NCBI RefSeq assembly: GCF_004103715.1
Contig: NZ_CP035282.1
Coordinates: 3,434,501 to 3,498,500 of the forward strand
Length of the DNA stretch: 64,000 nucleotides
Direction of reading: 5' to 3'
Source of the DNA: Acidilutibacter cellobiosedens
GTDB lineage: Bacteria > Bacillota > Clostridia > Tissierellales > Acidilutibacteraceae
Shown: in pieces, positions 17,582 to 26,884 of the stretch
How positions within the stretch are numbered: position 1 is the first letter of the stretch
How the letters are laid out: every line of letters starts with the position of its first letter
Program-made: the position numbers and the translations under genes
The notes under the pieces: model-generated
Seen by the model: only the letters and a program-made list of their open reading frames with translations
What the model was told of the DNA's origin: nothing
Databases searched by the model: none

Positions 17582-18901
17582 TTATTTTAAATACGGTACT
17601 TTTTCAACTCCATTCTTAGAAACCACTGCTCCGAAACAATCCTTGATCTTTTGGGGTTCATTGAGAAGCACGTTATACGCCATTTTAAATCCTTCATCAT
17701 CGGTTCCTGTTACAACCCATATGGGCTTTGTGCTTCCTATTCCTGCTGCATAAGCATATATTGCCCCTCCCTGGTCATAGGAAGAAACAGTTTCCCCTTT
17801 AAAGTTTAACGCATGGACTTTCCCCCCCTCAAATTTTGAATTAACTCCGACAAATTTATTTTTTTCATTGATATCCTTCATCAGATTTATTTCTTTTCCT
17901 TTGCTGTTCGTTATATTGCTTTGGGTAACCAAATCATCCCAAACACCCAATACAATATAATATTTTTTGGGGTTTTCGATAAGTGTTGCATCATATTTTC
18001 CTATATCTATTTGTGTAACTCCTTGTTTTTGCAAGCTTTTCTTTAACCTCTCAGCCTCATTGGCATAAGAAGACGTATACAATATTACGGTTCCCGGATT
18101 TTTCCCCTGAAATCCACTCTTAAAAGGTTGCGGATAAGAGCCTATTACTGCGGGTATAAACATTGTTATACTCCAATCGTGATAATCCCACCATATTACA
18201 TCTCCCGGTTTAGGCCTGTATTCCGCTACCCCTATAGGAGCAAGGATGCCGTTGACCCAATAAAACCAGTCTTCTTTCTTTCTTTCATCTCCCGTAAAAA
18301 ATGTATATTTTGATTCAATGCCGTTAATGGCATTAACGAATCCTCCTCCATATCCGGTTTGAATATCAAGATTCCTAAACAGGACTTCCATTCCCACTTC
18401 GTCTTTTACCATTCCCACATTTTTCGCAAAAATTTTTTTATGCCCAAATCCTGTAGTGACTATCAGATTAACTTTATATGGACTTTCAATATCTCCCGAT
18501 GATTTATATTCATCGGAATTTTTCTTTGCCGGTGTGCCTTCCTTGTACTTCTTTTCTCCCTGGACAGGCCCTTTATAATTTTTGTATGTTACACCATCTA
18601 TCACTACCACATTTTCTTCTTTTTTTGTCTCTTCCGTCTTTTTATCTTGGGATTTGTCTTGCTCACCCTTTGTTTCTTCCGTATTTTTATCCTTTTCTTC
18701 CTTTTTATCCTCTTCTTTATTTTTTAAAATCTCTACAGGGCTTTCTCCCTTTGACCCTGATATGTCATTGTTTTCTTTATTTCCCTTATCTTCAATATTA
18801 GTTATTTCTTTAGTATTGCTTTTCCCGCATCCCGTAAGAATTGAAAAGGACATTATCAAAATCAACAAAACAGATATAAACCTTATTACTTTCTTTCTCA
18901 C
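17582..18901 (-). CDS. Lipoprotein with DUF4430 transcobalamin-like domain
   Basis: The 440-aa protein starts at a GTG (18901), 7 bp after GGAGGG. The ATG at 18946 would add 15 residues before an otherwise normal lipoprotein signal (SFSILTGC). A Lys/Glu-rich linker of about 75 residues comes first. The DUF4430 domain follows at about 145-245 (DEVGMEVLFRNL, DWFYWVNGIL, PGDVIWWDYHDW). A C-terminal alpha/beta domain of about 180 residues ends the protein (VILYTSSYANEAERLKKSL, YYIVLGVWDD). It should sit on the outer membrane leaflet and present ligand to the ECF transporter encoded three genes downstream. The role is inferred. Confidence 0.82.
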   Translation of the reverse strand: MRKKVIRFISVLLILIMSFSILTGCGKSNTKEITNIEDKGNKENNDISGSKGESPVEILKNKEEDKKEEKDKNTEETKGEQDKSQDKKTEETKKEENVVVIDGVTYKNYKGPVQGEKKYKEGTPAKKNSDEYKSSGDIESPYKVNLIVTTGFGHKKIFAKNVGMVKDEVGMEVLFRNLDIQTGYGGGFVNAINGIESKYTFFTGDERKKEDWFYWVNGILAPIGVAEYRPKPGDVIWWDYHDWSITMFIPAVIGSYPQPFKSGFQGKNPGTVILYTSSYANEAERLKKSLQKQGVTQIDIGKYDATLIENPKKYYIVLGVWDDLVTQSNITNSKGKEINLMKDINEKNKFVGVNSKFEGGKVHALNFKGETVSSYDQGGAIYAYAAGIGSTKPIWVVTGTDDEGFKMAYNVLLNEPQKIKDCFGAVVSKNGVEKVPYLK

Positions 18902-18902
18902 A

Positions 18903-21332
18903 CTAATTCCCTCCAAACTTTTTTCTGACCCAAAGATCCGATACAAATAAAATTCCGGCCAAAGGTAAAAATATATAATTCATATTTATATCAGAATAAC
19001 TCTTATCCTTTATAGGAAGTGAAAAAATTTCCGTTTCACCGTTTATTACAGTGTATTTACTCATAAGTTCCAAATTTTTATCCTTTTCTTCCTCCAAAAA
19101 ATATTCCGGAGAATAATCTAAGTACAGCACTCTTGTATATAATGAATTTGAACCGTCTTCATTGCTTACCTTTAAATTAACTATATAACTTCCTTTTTTA
19201 TTTAATATTATATTTTGATTGAATTTTCCTTTTTCATACTGTTTCATAGCGAGTTCGTAATTTTTTCCGTCGGGTTCCGTAACGGATATATCGACTTTTT
19301 CCCCATTTTTCTCAGTATCCACATATATATCAGCATTCCCACCTTTTTGGATAATCTCAATGTGATCTTCTCCCGAATTTCTTTGACTTAAAAGATAGTC
19401 TATTATATTAGACCAGTTTTTCTCAAACCCTTCCCATTCTATCCAATCTTTGCTCCACTTTCCGCTTAAATCGGAAGTCCACACCAAAACATTTCCCGAA
19501 CCGTATTGCCATTCTGCCAAAAGGGGTTCATCCAAATCGGTTTTCAATATTAAATTTGCCCTGTCCTTTAAGCTGGTGGAAATATATCCCTTTATTTTAG
19601 GCAGAAAATTTTTGTTTATTATTCCCGAACTATTGACCAGTTGGGGATAAAAGGCTCTCTCGTTTATATACTTTCTTGTTGCCATATAGGTTTCCTTGGC
19701 AAATATTTTAGGAATATCTGCCGGATCTTCTACATAATAACTTCTCCCCTTTGTTTCCTCACTTAGATATTTTAAAAACTTCTCATCGGAATCCTTTCCC
19801 ACGGCAATTGTCGATAAGGTAATTTCCTTTTCTTCCATCTCCTTTAATATATCTTCATACCCTTCCTTTTCCCCTTCCCCGTCGCTCAGGAGTATTATGT
19901 GATTTATTTTGGTATTACCTGAAGACAGTGACTTTATACTTTCCTTTAAAGAAGGCATTATCAAGGTCCCTCCCTGAGCTTTCAATTTTCCTATACTTTC
20001 TTCAATATTTTTTTTATCCTTGATTTTCCCATAGGGAACAACCCATTCTGTCCTATCCGAAAATCCTATTACTCCTGCCCAATCATTGTCATCCAATATA
20101 TCCAGGGAAGATATAGCCGCTTCTTTGGCAATTTCTATTTTTTTTACGCCTCCTGTTTCATCTTCCATACTTCCCGAAGTATCTATTGCCAGAACAATTC
20201 CCGAATTAGGCTTCTTTTCATTTCCTTTTATCTGACTTTTAACAGGAAGCATCGATTCCAATAAGGTATCCTTATAATTTCCCATGGAGAAGGTGTTTTC
20301 TCCTCCTATTACCAGAAGGCCCGTCCCCTCTTTCTTAACACAGTATTCCAAATTTTTTTCCAATTCCTCCGATATATCATCATGGGAAACATTGGTCAAT
20401 ATTATTTCGTCAAACTGTACCAAATAATCAACAGAACCGTTCACTTCTTTCGGAGTATAATGGGATATCTGAATACCTATACTGTTTAAGAGATTAGTCA
20501 CATTTTTCGTATCTTCCTTTGTGCCCAAAATCAATATCTTTGGGCTCCCGGCGGGATTTAATCCTATAGTGAATACATTATTATAAGAGTTTGTATCTCC
20601 GTCAGCTTTTATCTCTCCCTTTAAACTCTTCCAACCGCTGTCCTCGGGGGAGATATCATATTTTAATGAATTCAAGCCTTTTTTTATTTCTATTCTTTTA
20701 TTCAGTATCTCCTTCTCATCTCCATAGAGATGAAAATCGGCAGTTGTACCGTAATTTGAATAAATTTCTACCGACAGTTGAAATTCCTCGTTATTATAAA
20801 TTTTTGCAGGTACTTTCATGGATTTCAGCTGGCAGTCATTTTTATCCGCTCTTTTTAAAGGATATATGAACAAATTAACATTTTCTTCTTTTAATTTTTC
20901 TTCTACCTGTTGATAACTTCCCAAATTTTCAATCCCATCTGTGAATAACACAAGATTTTTATTAACATCCTGAGGAAAAGAGTCCAAAGCAAACCGAATT
21001 CCGTTTTCAATATTTGTAAAATCAGGGTTTACATTTGTATTAAATGCAAATTTTTCTTTCTTATCGGTCAAAGGCATGTCCGTCATTGCGTTTTCCCCGA
21101 AGGAAATAACTTCTGTAAGGCTTTTTTTATCCTTCTTCTGAATTTGTTCGTTTATATATTTTTCTATTGATTCTTTACTTTCAGCCGTGCTTAAGGATCG
21201 GTCAACCAAAAATACGGTATCGTCTTTTTTATTAACTCTGTGAATTCTTATGTCAAAAAGAGAAAGAATCAAAAGAATAAAAACTCCCGTTCTTAAAATA
21301 ATCCACAAATTCTTTTTAATTTTAGAAAGCAT
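18903..21332 (-). CDS. Large vWA-domain membrane protein
   Basis: An 809-residue protein anchored by an N-terminal helix (about 8-30) and a C-terminal helix (about 787-806). It has two von Willebrand A-type regions. The first reads DTVFLVDRSLSTAESKES near residue 37, a DxSxS-like site in which the second residue is Arg. The second has a full MIDAS site DTSGSMED near 382 with a matching IILLSDGEGE strand. The middle is beta-rich and probably extracellular. It overlaps the preceding vWA gene by 11 bp. BatA/BatB-type proteins form such pairs with MoxR and DUF58 proteins. Exact function is unknown. Confidence 0.8.
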   Translation of the reverse strand: MLSKIKKNLWIILRTGVFILLILSLFDIRIHRVNKKDDTVFLVDRSLSTAESKESIEKYINEQIQKKDKKSLTEVISFGENAMTDMPLTDKKEKFAFNTNVNPDFTNIENGIRFALDSFPQDVNKNLVLFTDGIENLGSYQQVEEKLKEENVNLFIYPLKRADKNDCQLKSMKVPAKIYNNEEFQLSVEIYSNYGTTADFHLYGDEKEILNKRIEIKKGLNSLKYDISPEDSGWKSLKGEIKADGDTNSYNNVFTIGLNPAGSPKILILGTKEDTKNVTNLLNSIGIQISHYTPKEVNGSVDYLVQFDEIILTNVSHDDISEELEKNLEYCVKKEGTGLLVIGGENTFSMGNYKDTLLESMLPVKSQIKGNEKKPNSGIVLAIDTSGSMEDETGGVKKIEIAKEAAISSLDILDDNDWAGVIGFSDRTEWVVPYGKIKDKKNIEESIGKLKAQGGTLIMPSLKESIKSLSSGNTKINHIILLSDGEGEKEGYEDILKEMEEKEITLSTIAVGKDSDEKFLKYLSEETKGRSYYVEDPADIPKIFAKETYMATRKYINERAFYPQLVNSSGIINKNFLPKIKGYISTSLKDRANLILKTDLDEPLLAEWQYGSGNVLVWTSDLSGKWSKDWIEWEGFEKNWSNIIDYLLSQRNSGEDHIEIIQKGGNADIYVDTEKNGEKVDISVTEPDGKNYELAMKQYEKGKFNQNIILNKKGSYIVNLKVSNEDGSNSLYTRVLYLDYSPEYFLEEEKDKNLELMSKYTVINGETEIFSLPIKDKSYSDINMNYIFLPLAGILFVSDLWVRKKFGGN

Positions 21333-22872
21333 TTTTGTACACCTTCCATTCCATTACTAACAATACCAAAGCCAAAAGAATCGAATAATTTTTAATCGGC
21401 TTTAAAGGAGTATAGGAAACGGCTTTTCTTTCGTTGGCATCTCTATTATTCATATCCCCTACAACCAACTGAGAAGGCGGGTTTGTAAATTCTTCTTTAT
21501 CTAAAAGATAATCTCCGTCAAAAAACCAGCCGATACTTTCCTTTATAACTATGGGAAAATATGGAGTCATTACAAAATTGGTATTATTGAAGTCCAATGA
21601 AGAATACATGACCTTTTCGCCTTTCTTCATGCCGTAAACCATGAAGGAACCCCCTTCTCCTTTCAGCAAAGGGTGAAAATTCTTTATATCATTTAAATAC
21701 TTAGCATTGTTTACATATGTTTTGCTCATGTCCAAGTCTGATAAAAAACTTCCCTCATCTTCGTGAATTTCTTCAGTCCGGGTTTTTAAGCCAGAAATTT
21801 CCCACTCGGGATCTAAATACCATACGCCTGAATCTTCAATATTATTTTCAGCGGATTGATTATCGGCAAATATATATAAATCAAATTTTTTATCACCGGA
21901 AGAAATCTTGTCCTTCTTTACATAATTAATTTGAGGAATACTTTTCAATGCACTGTCAAAAAAAAGGTTATCCCCTACTAAAACCACGCTCTTCTTATAT
22001 TTCTGTCCCACAGGAATCGTATATTTATTGTCTTCCGATAAGGAATCCTCATTTTCTATGCTGACAATAAATACATTTTTTTCCTTTTTAGGGTGAAAAA
22101 ACATATCCTTTTCTTCTCCAGGCCCGATTGACCATTTATCTATAGCCTTATTCCCTTCTTCATCGGATATTGATATATGAACTTCTTTTCTCTTTGAAGA
22201 ATAATTTTTTATTTTATATATCAAATCTCCGTTATAATAATCATAGTAACCATATGTAATTCCCAAATTATCAAAATCCTTCCCTACTTTTATTACACTG
22301 CCGTCAAAATTTACATCCTTATCCGTTATGAAAACTTTTTCTCCATCAAACTGAGATTTTATTTCCGAGAACTTGTTCAAATTCAGCGGAAAATCCGAGC
22401 AGCTTATTTTTTTTAGTATATCAATTCCTTCCTTTTTACTTCCCCTCTCAAGAAGTACATTTTCATCACTGTCTATAAGGACTAAATTTATCCTTACATC
22501 ATCCTTTAAAGTATGAAGAAATTTGTTTATTTCTTCTTTAGCCAATTGGAAGTGGCTTTCTCCCTTCTCCACAGAATTCATGGAGATGGAAGAATCCAAA
22601 AATACCGTTATTTCATCTTCAGCTTTTCCTTTAACCAAATACGGATCCGATAATGCCAAAGCTATTGATATTACAATCATAATCTCTAAGAACAGAAGAA
22701 GGTATTTATTGATATTTTTTGTTCTGATTCCTTCTGCTTCTTTTAAAACTTCATCCCATATTTTTATACTTGATATCTTTATTTCCTTTTCCTGATGTTT
22801 TTTAAAATAAAGAAGCAGAATAAGAGGTATAAGAAGTACCGGCCAGAGGCCCTGCATATTCAAAAGTCTCAT
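21322..22872 (-). CDS. BatA-like vWA membrane protein
   Basis: A 516-residue protein that opens with the BatA/aerotolerance-regulator N-terminal helix pair (MQGLWPVLLIPLILLLYF, then LLFLEIMIVISIALALSD). A vWA-like domain with ITVFLDSSISMNS, a DxSxS MIDAS site, begins near residue 87. The rest is beta-rich and probably extracellular, with a closing helix (SILLALVLLVMEWKVYK). It starts one base after the DUF58 gene ends and overlaps the next vWA gene. It is a probable membrane partner of the MoxR ATPase. Confidence 0.8.
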   Translation of the reverse strand: MRLLNMQGLWPVLLIPLILLLYFKKHQEKEIKISSIKIWDEVLKEAEGIRTKNINKYLLLFLEIMIVISIALALSDPYLVKGKAEDEITVFLDSSISMNSVEKGESHFQLAKEEINKFLHTLKDDVRINLVLIDSDENVLLERGSKKEGIDILKKISCSDFPLNLNKFSEIKSQFDGEKVFITDKDVNFDGSVIKVGKDFDNLGITYGYYDYYNGDLIYKIKNYSSKRKEVHISISDEEGNKAIDKWSIGPGEEKDMFFHPKKEKNVFIVSIENEDSLSEDNKYTIPVGQKYKKSVVLVGDNLFFDSALKSIPQINYVKKDKISSGDKKFDLYIFADNQSAENNIEDSGVWYLDPEWEISGLKTRTEEIHEDEGSFLSDLDMSKTYVNNAKYLNDIKNFHPLLKGEGGSFMVYGMKKGEKVMYSSLDFNNTNFVMTPYFPIVIKESIGWFFDGDYLLDKEEFTNPPSQLVVGDMNNRDANERKAVSYTPLKPIKNYSILLALVLLVMEWKVYKNAF

Positions 22873-23718
22873 TTACATACCTCCAATAGTCTTTCTTAGA
22901 ATTTCTTGAGGGGAATCGCTGCTTAATGCAAAAGTATAAACTATATCCCTTTTAAGAGACATGCTTCTGTTGTTGTCTATAAATGAATTAATCTTTTTTT
23001 TGTACATATCCTTCATAATCCTGTTAATATCTATCTTTACAATTTCATTAGTCTCCTTATCAATTAACTTTAACTTATCGTTAACTTCAGGTTCTACTTC
23101 ATCTTCGGATAATATTTGAATAAATAAGACTTCCTCTCCTCTGCCGCATAAAAAATCCAGTACTTTATCAATATTCTCACCAAATCCGTCTGTTATGAGA
23201 AAGGTTATTCCTCCTCTTTCTCTGTTGAATTCATTTAATCTTATGATATTTTCATAATCGGTCATGCCCTCACAACTTATGCTATCCAACACTTTAAAAA
23301 GTTGATAAAATTTATCTTTGCCTTTAATTGATGTTTCCCCATATGTTCCATTATTAAGGGGAATAAAACTGAATATATCTCCCTGGTTCAATGTCAGATA
23401 TCCTATCCCTTTAGTTAATGTCTTTGCAAGATCGAATTTCACGGAAGTTCCATAGTCCATTGAAAGGCTGTTGTCCATTATCACTTTTATATGTATTGTC
23501 TTTTCTTCTGTAAACTGCCTTATATATAAATTTTTGGTTCTCATGTATGCCTTCCAATCGATTCTTCTGACATCATCCTGAGGAATATATTGTCTATGAT
23601 CATAGAAATCCATGGAATTTCCAAGACTCTGGGATCTATAATTTCCTGTCTCGCCGTAAGTCAGCTTTTTCCTCGGCTTGATCTTTAAATCACTTATCTG
23701 TCTGAGAAAATCATCCAT
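22873..23718 (-). CDS. DUF58 domain protein
   Basis: 281 residues without membrane helices. It carries the DUF58 signature DDVRRIDWKAYMRTKNLYIR near residues 48-67, followed by a vWA-like strand MDNSLSMDYG and ITFLITDGFGE. DUF58 proteins are regularly encoded beside MoxR ATPases and are thought to be adaptors between the ATPase and membrane vWA proteins. The gene begins one base after moxR ends, inside the riboswitch-controlled operon. Confidence 0.9.
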   Translation of the reverse strand: MDDFLRQISDLKIKPRKKLTYGETGNYRSQSLGNSMDFYDHRQYIPQDDVRRIDWKAYMRTKNLYIRQFTEEKTIHIKVIMDNSLSMDYGTSVKFDLAKTLTKGIGYLTLNQGDIFSFIPLNNGTYGETSIKGKDKFYQLFKVLDSISCEGMTDYENIIRLNEFNRERGGITFLITDGFGENIDKVLDFLCGRGEEVLFIQILSEDEVEPEVNDKLKLIDKETNEIVKIDINRIMKDMYKKKINSFIDNNRSMSLKRDIVYTFALSSDSPQEILRKTIGGM

Positions 23719-24690
23719 TTATTTCACCTTCTTCAGCACTTCCTCTATTATATGATCTGCTGTCATTCCGTCAGACATTGCTCTGAAATTCAAGCAAATC
23801 CTATGTCTCAAGGACAAATAGGCGGAATAATATAAATCCTCCAACGATACGTTATACCTTCCTTCAATTAAAGCTTTAGCTTTGGCTCCCAAAATCATTG
23901 ATTGAGTTCCTCTCGGACTTGACCCCCATTTTACATATTCCCTGACAATATCCGAACCGGTCTTTTCCGGATGAGTTTCAAGTGTTATTTCTACGGCCTT
24001 TTCCTTTACTCTTTGACATAAAGCCACATGTCTTACTACTTCCTTCATCTGAAGAACATCATCTTTTCCGGCCTTTTTCTCTATATTTAATTCTTCATTG
24101 TCTCCCACAGTCAAATTCACTATATCCATCAGTACCTTTTCATCAGGCATATCTATATTCAGCTTAAACATGAACCTGTCCAGCTGAGCTTCGGGAAGAA
24201 GATAAGTTCCTTCCATTTCAATAGGATTTTGGGTGGCAAGAACAAAGAAGGGTTCCTCCAGCATATAAGTATTTTTGCCTACAGTTATGGATTTTTCGGC
24301 CATGGCTTGAAGAAGTGCGCTTTGAGTTTTGGGAGTCCCTCTGTTTATCTCGTCTGCTAATATCAAGGAACTGAATATGGGTCCTTTTTCAAAGGAAATA
24401 TCCATACCGTTTCCGTTATTTTTTATTATCTCGGTACCGATAATATCCATAGGCATCAAATCGGGAGTAAACTGTATTCTTGAAAATGGAAGATCCAATA
24501 CCTTTGACAAAGTTTTTATTAAGAGGGTCTTCCCAAGACCTGGTGCTCCCTCCATAAGTATATTACCGCTGCAAATTATTCCTATCAGTGTATTGCTCAC
24601 CACTTCATCCTGACCTATAATCTGCTTTTTTACTTCTTTCAGTACACTCTCAAATTTTCCCTTGAAATTCAGTATCATATTTTCTTCCAT
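23719..24690 (-). CDS. MoxR-family AAA+ ATPase
   Basis: 323 residues of a MoxR ATPase: Walker A GAPGLGKT, Walker B LILADEINR, sensor I VLATQNPIE, the arginine region LLPEAQLDRFMFK and the C-terminal lid with WGSSPRGTQS. MoxR ATPases act as chaperones with vWA proteins, for example in metal or cofactor insertion. The cobalt chelatase subunits CobS and CobT are distant relatives of this ATPase/vWA pair. It is the fourth gene of the cobalamin-riboswitch operon, one base from its neighbours. Confidence 0.95.
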   Translation of the reverse strand: MEENMILNFKGKFESVLKEVKKQIIGQDEVVSNTLIGIICSGNILMEGAPGLGKTLLIKTLSKVLDLPFSRIQFTPDLMPMDIIGTEIIKNNGNGMDISFEKGPIFSSLILADEINRGTPKTQSALLQAMAEKSITVGKNTYMLEEPFFVLATQNPIEMEGTYLLPEAQLDRFMFKLNIDMPDEKVLMDIVNLTVGDNEELNIEKKAGKDDVLQMKEVVRHVALCQRVKEKAVEITLETHPEKTGSDIVREYVKWGSSPRGTQSMILGAKAKALIEGRYNVSLEDLYYSAYLSLRHRICLNFRAMSDGMTADHIIEEVLKKVK

Positions 24691-26205
24691 CTATTTTTCC
24701 TCCGTTAATATTTCAAAATATCTGTTTACAAGCTCTTTATTTTTCTCTGGTATCTTATATTTATTAATGTACTTTAATTTGTCCTTCTCAAATTCTCTAT
24801 AGCTTCCGGTAAGTAAATTATCAATTCCCGATGTTCCTATACCATTTTCATTGGAGTTTGTAATTATATCTCCTTTTTCTCCCTGGACTCCCTGTATATT
24901 TAAAAGGTTGGATTTTTCGTTATCTATTCTTGTGGACTTCGTACTTTTTTTCACATTCCCTTCTTGCAAAGAAACATCATTTTCCCCTTTGCCGTCTCCT
25001 CCGATTCCTCCGCTATCATCATAATCCCCGAGGCCTTTTCCTGCTATGGATTCTTTGTAGTCTCCCTTATTTCTTTCACCTTCTTCGTAATTATCCCTTT
25101 CTCCAGAGGTAAAACTTTCGGTTTTATCCTTACCTCCGATACTCTCAAATCCGTTCCCGTCCTTGTCCAAAAATCTCTCCTTCATGTCATTCAAATCCAC
25201 CTGAGCTGTCTCTACGGAATTTGAAAGAGATTTTCCATCAGCAATATTCCTAACATTCTCCTTCCAATCATCGGACTTCAATTCCCTTTCCATTTGATTT
25301 ATAACATTTAAGTCCTTTTGAGACATCTTTTCTTCTCCGTCGGATTTCATATCTTGAATATTTTTTAAGGCTTTTTGCCTATATTCTTCCGACAAATCGC
25401 CGGAAATGTTGCTCACTTCTTTATTAAGGGAGGATTGAATCCCCGTCCCGTTAAAAATACTTGCTATTATACTATTATCTTGATCATATTTCTTATTTAT
25501 ATTATCCAAATCCCGTTGGGCATCTAAAATATGATAGGCTCCTTCTTCATAATCATAAGTATCCGAAAGTTTATCTATCAGTTTTTTTAATGTTTTCTTC
25601 ATCTCTTTTTCTTCTTCTGATGTAATATTGCCGTTTTTTTCTTCTTTTTTAAGATCTTCCACAATATTTTCTACTTTTTTTCCTTCCTCTTTTAAATCCT
25701 TATTTATTTCTTCTCCGCTTTGTGCAATATCCCGTTTATTTGAAGGAATAAAAAATATCCCCAGGGAAATAAAAAAAATAATCAATGATATTAAAATCAT
25801 CTTTTTATCTATCTTAATATGATATTTCTTCCCTATATCTTCCTCTGAAAGAGCTTCCCTCATCTCATCAAAAAAAGCATCATATATTTCTCCATGACAG
25901 TTTCTGTATTCCAAATAAGTTGAAAACCTTTCTTTAAACCCTGTATCGTCTCCAATTTCTGCTGTTTCTTCAATGGATGGAATTTTGAAAAGAGAATAAA
26001 GCACTCCCAATAATAGTCCCCCTTCAACAATATAAAAAATCTTTTTCCCTACATAAACTATCGGGAATACATGACTTAAAACGGCCATCAAAAAAACCGT
26101 GCCGGAAATCCCCAATCCAAAATAGACAGTGGTATTTAATAATCTGTTCAGCCATATCTTTTTTCTCAATTTTTTTAAAACAGTAAAAGCATTATTTTTT
26201 TTCAT
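24691..26205 (-). CDS. Membrane protein with long charged coiled-coil region
   Basis: 504 residues. Two helices near the N-terminus (TTVYFGLGISGTVFLMAVL; FYIVEGGLLLGVLYSLF) precede a third at about 140-158. A long Lys/Glu/Asp-rich, probably helical and partly disordered region follows (about 165-460). The start at 26205 has GGAAGG 7 bp upstream. I do not recognise a named family. Similar uncharacterised proteins occupy this place in MoxR/DUF58/Bat clusters and may scaffold the complex. It ends directly before moxR. Confidence 0.7.
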   Translation of the reverse strand: MKKNNAFTVLKKLRKKIWLNRLLNTTVYFGLGISGTVFLMAVLSHVFPIVYVGKKIFYIVEGGLLLGVLYSLFKIPSIEETAEIGDDTGFKERFSTYLEYRNCHGEIYDAFFDEMREALSEEDIGKKYHIKIDKKMILISLIIFFISLGIFFIPSNKRDIAQSGEEINKDLKEEGKKVENIVEDLKKEEKNGNITSEEEKEMKKTLKKLIDKLSDTYDYEEGAYHILDAQRDLDNINKKYDQDNSIIASIFNGTGIQSSLNKEVSNISGDLSEEYRQKALKNIQDMKSDGEEKMSQKDLNVINQMERELKSDDWKENVRNIADGKSLSNSVETAQVDLNDMKERFLDKDGNGFESIGGKDKTESFTSGERDNYEEGERNKGDYKESIAGKGLGDYDDSGGIGGDGKGENDVSLQEGNVKKSTKSTRIDNEKSNLLNIQGVQGEKGDIITNSNENGIGTSGIDNLLTGSYREFEKDKLKYINKYKIPEKNKELVNRYFEILTEEK

Positions 26206-26884
26206 AGCAAGGCCTTCCATGCTTAATAAGTATACTTATTCCCAAGGATATTAAAATCCAGAATATGCAGAAAATACCCAAAGGTTTGTGTCCCAGATAA
26301 TTTGGCTGACCCAGCTGTGAAGCAGCCGTTCCCGCCGAGGTCATCACGGGATTTAAGAAAAATATAAGGGGAATTCTCCTGTCGAATATCGATACTATAA
26401 CTAAATTCCTATATTCATAATAATAATAAAAGAATATCAAACTGAATATTATTACCGTACATATAAATATCTTGAGTATAAGCTGTATATGAAAATCACT
26501 TTTTCCTTTATACATCATCATGTTTTTAATGCTGATAATTACCATTGCCCATATATATTGGATAATAAGAGGGAAAAGGCCGTACAATCCGCTCATATTG
26601 TTTACCGATAAGAGTAAAATCGTATGAGGAAAAGAAGATAATGTAAACATGGCAATATGAAAAAATCCTTTCTTTTCCCATTCCCACAATGTTATGAGAA
26701 TCGAATTCAATATTAATTGAAATATGGAATAATAAAGATACATTTTACCCGTTAAATCTTCCTCGTAAGAATTATCCGTTAAAATTATCATGAAAAAACA
26801 CCCTAAAAGAACTATGGTATTAATCAATACATAACTGAATATCAGCTCTCTGTTTTTTTTACTCATCTCTAAAAAATTATTCAT
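26192..26884 (-). CDS. Unknown six-helix membrane protein
   Basis: 230 residues, almost entirely hydrophobic, with about six predicted helices and no soluble domain. The ATG at 26884 lies behind AGGTGA and within the end of the preceding gene; a start at 26893 is possible. It overlaps the next gene. No family is recognised with confidence. Its constant place between the two other membrane proteins suggests it belongs to the MoxR-linked membrane complex. Confidence 0.65.
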   Translation of the reverse strand: MNNFLEMSKKNRELIFSYVLINTIVLLGCFFMIILTDNSYEEDLTGKMYLYYSIFQLILNSILITLWEWEKKGFFHIAMFTLSSFPHTILLLSVNNMSGLYGLFPLIIQYIWAMVIISIKNMMMYKGKSDFHIQLILKIFICTVIIFSLIFFYYYYEYRNLVIVSIFDRRIPLIFFLNPVMTSAGTAASQLGQPNYLGHKPLGIFCIFWILISLGISILIKHGRPCYEKK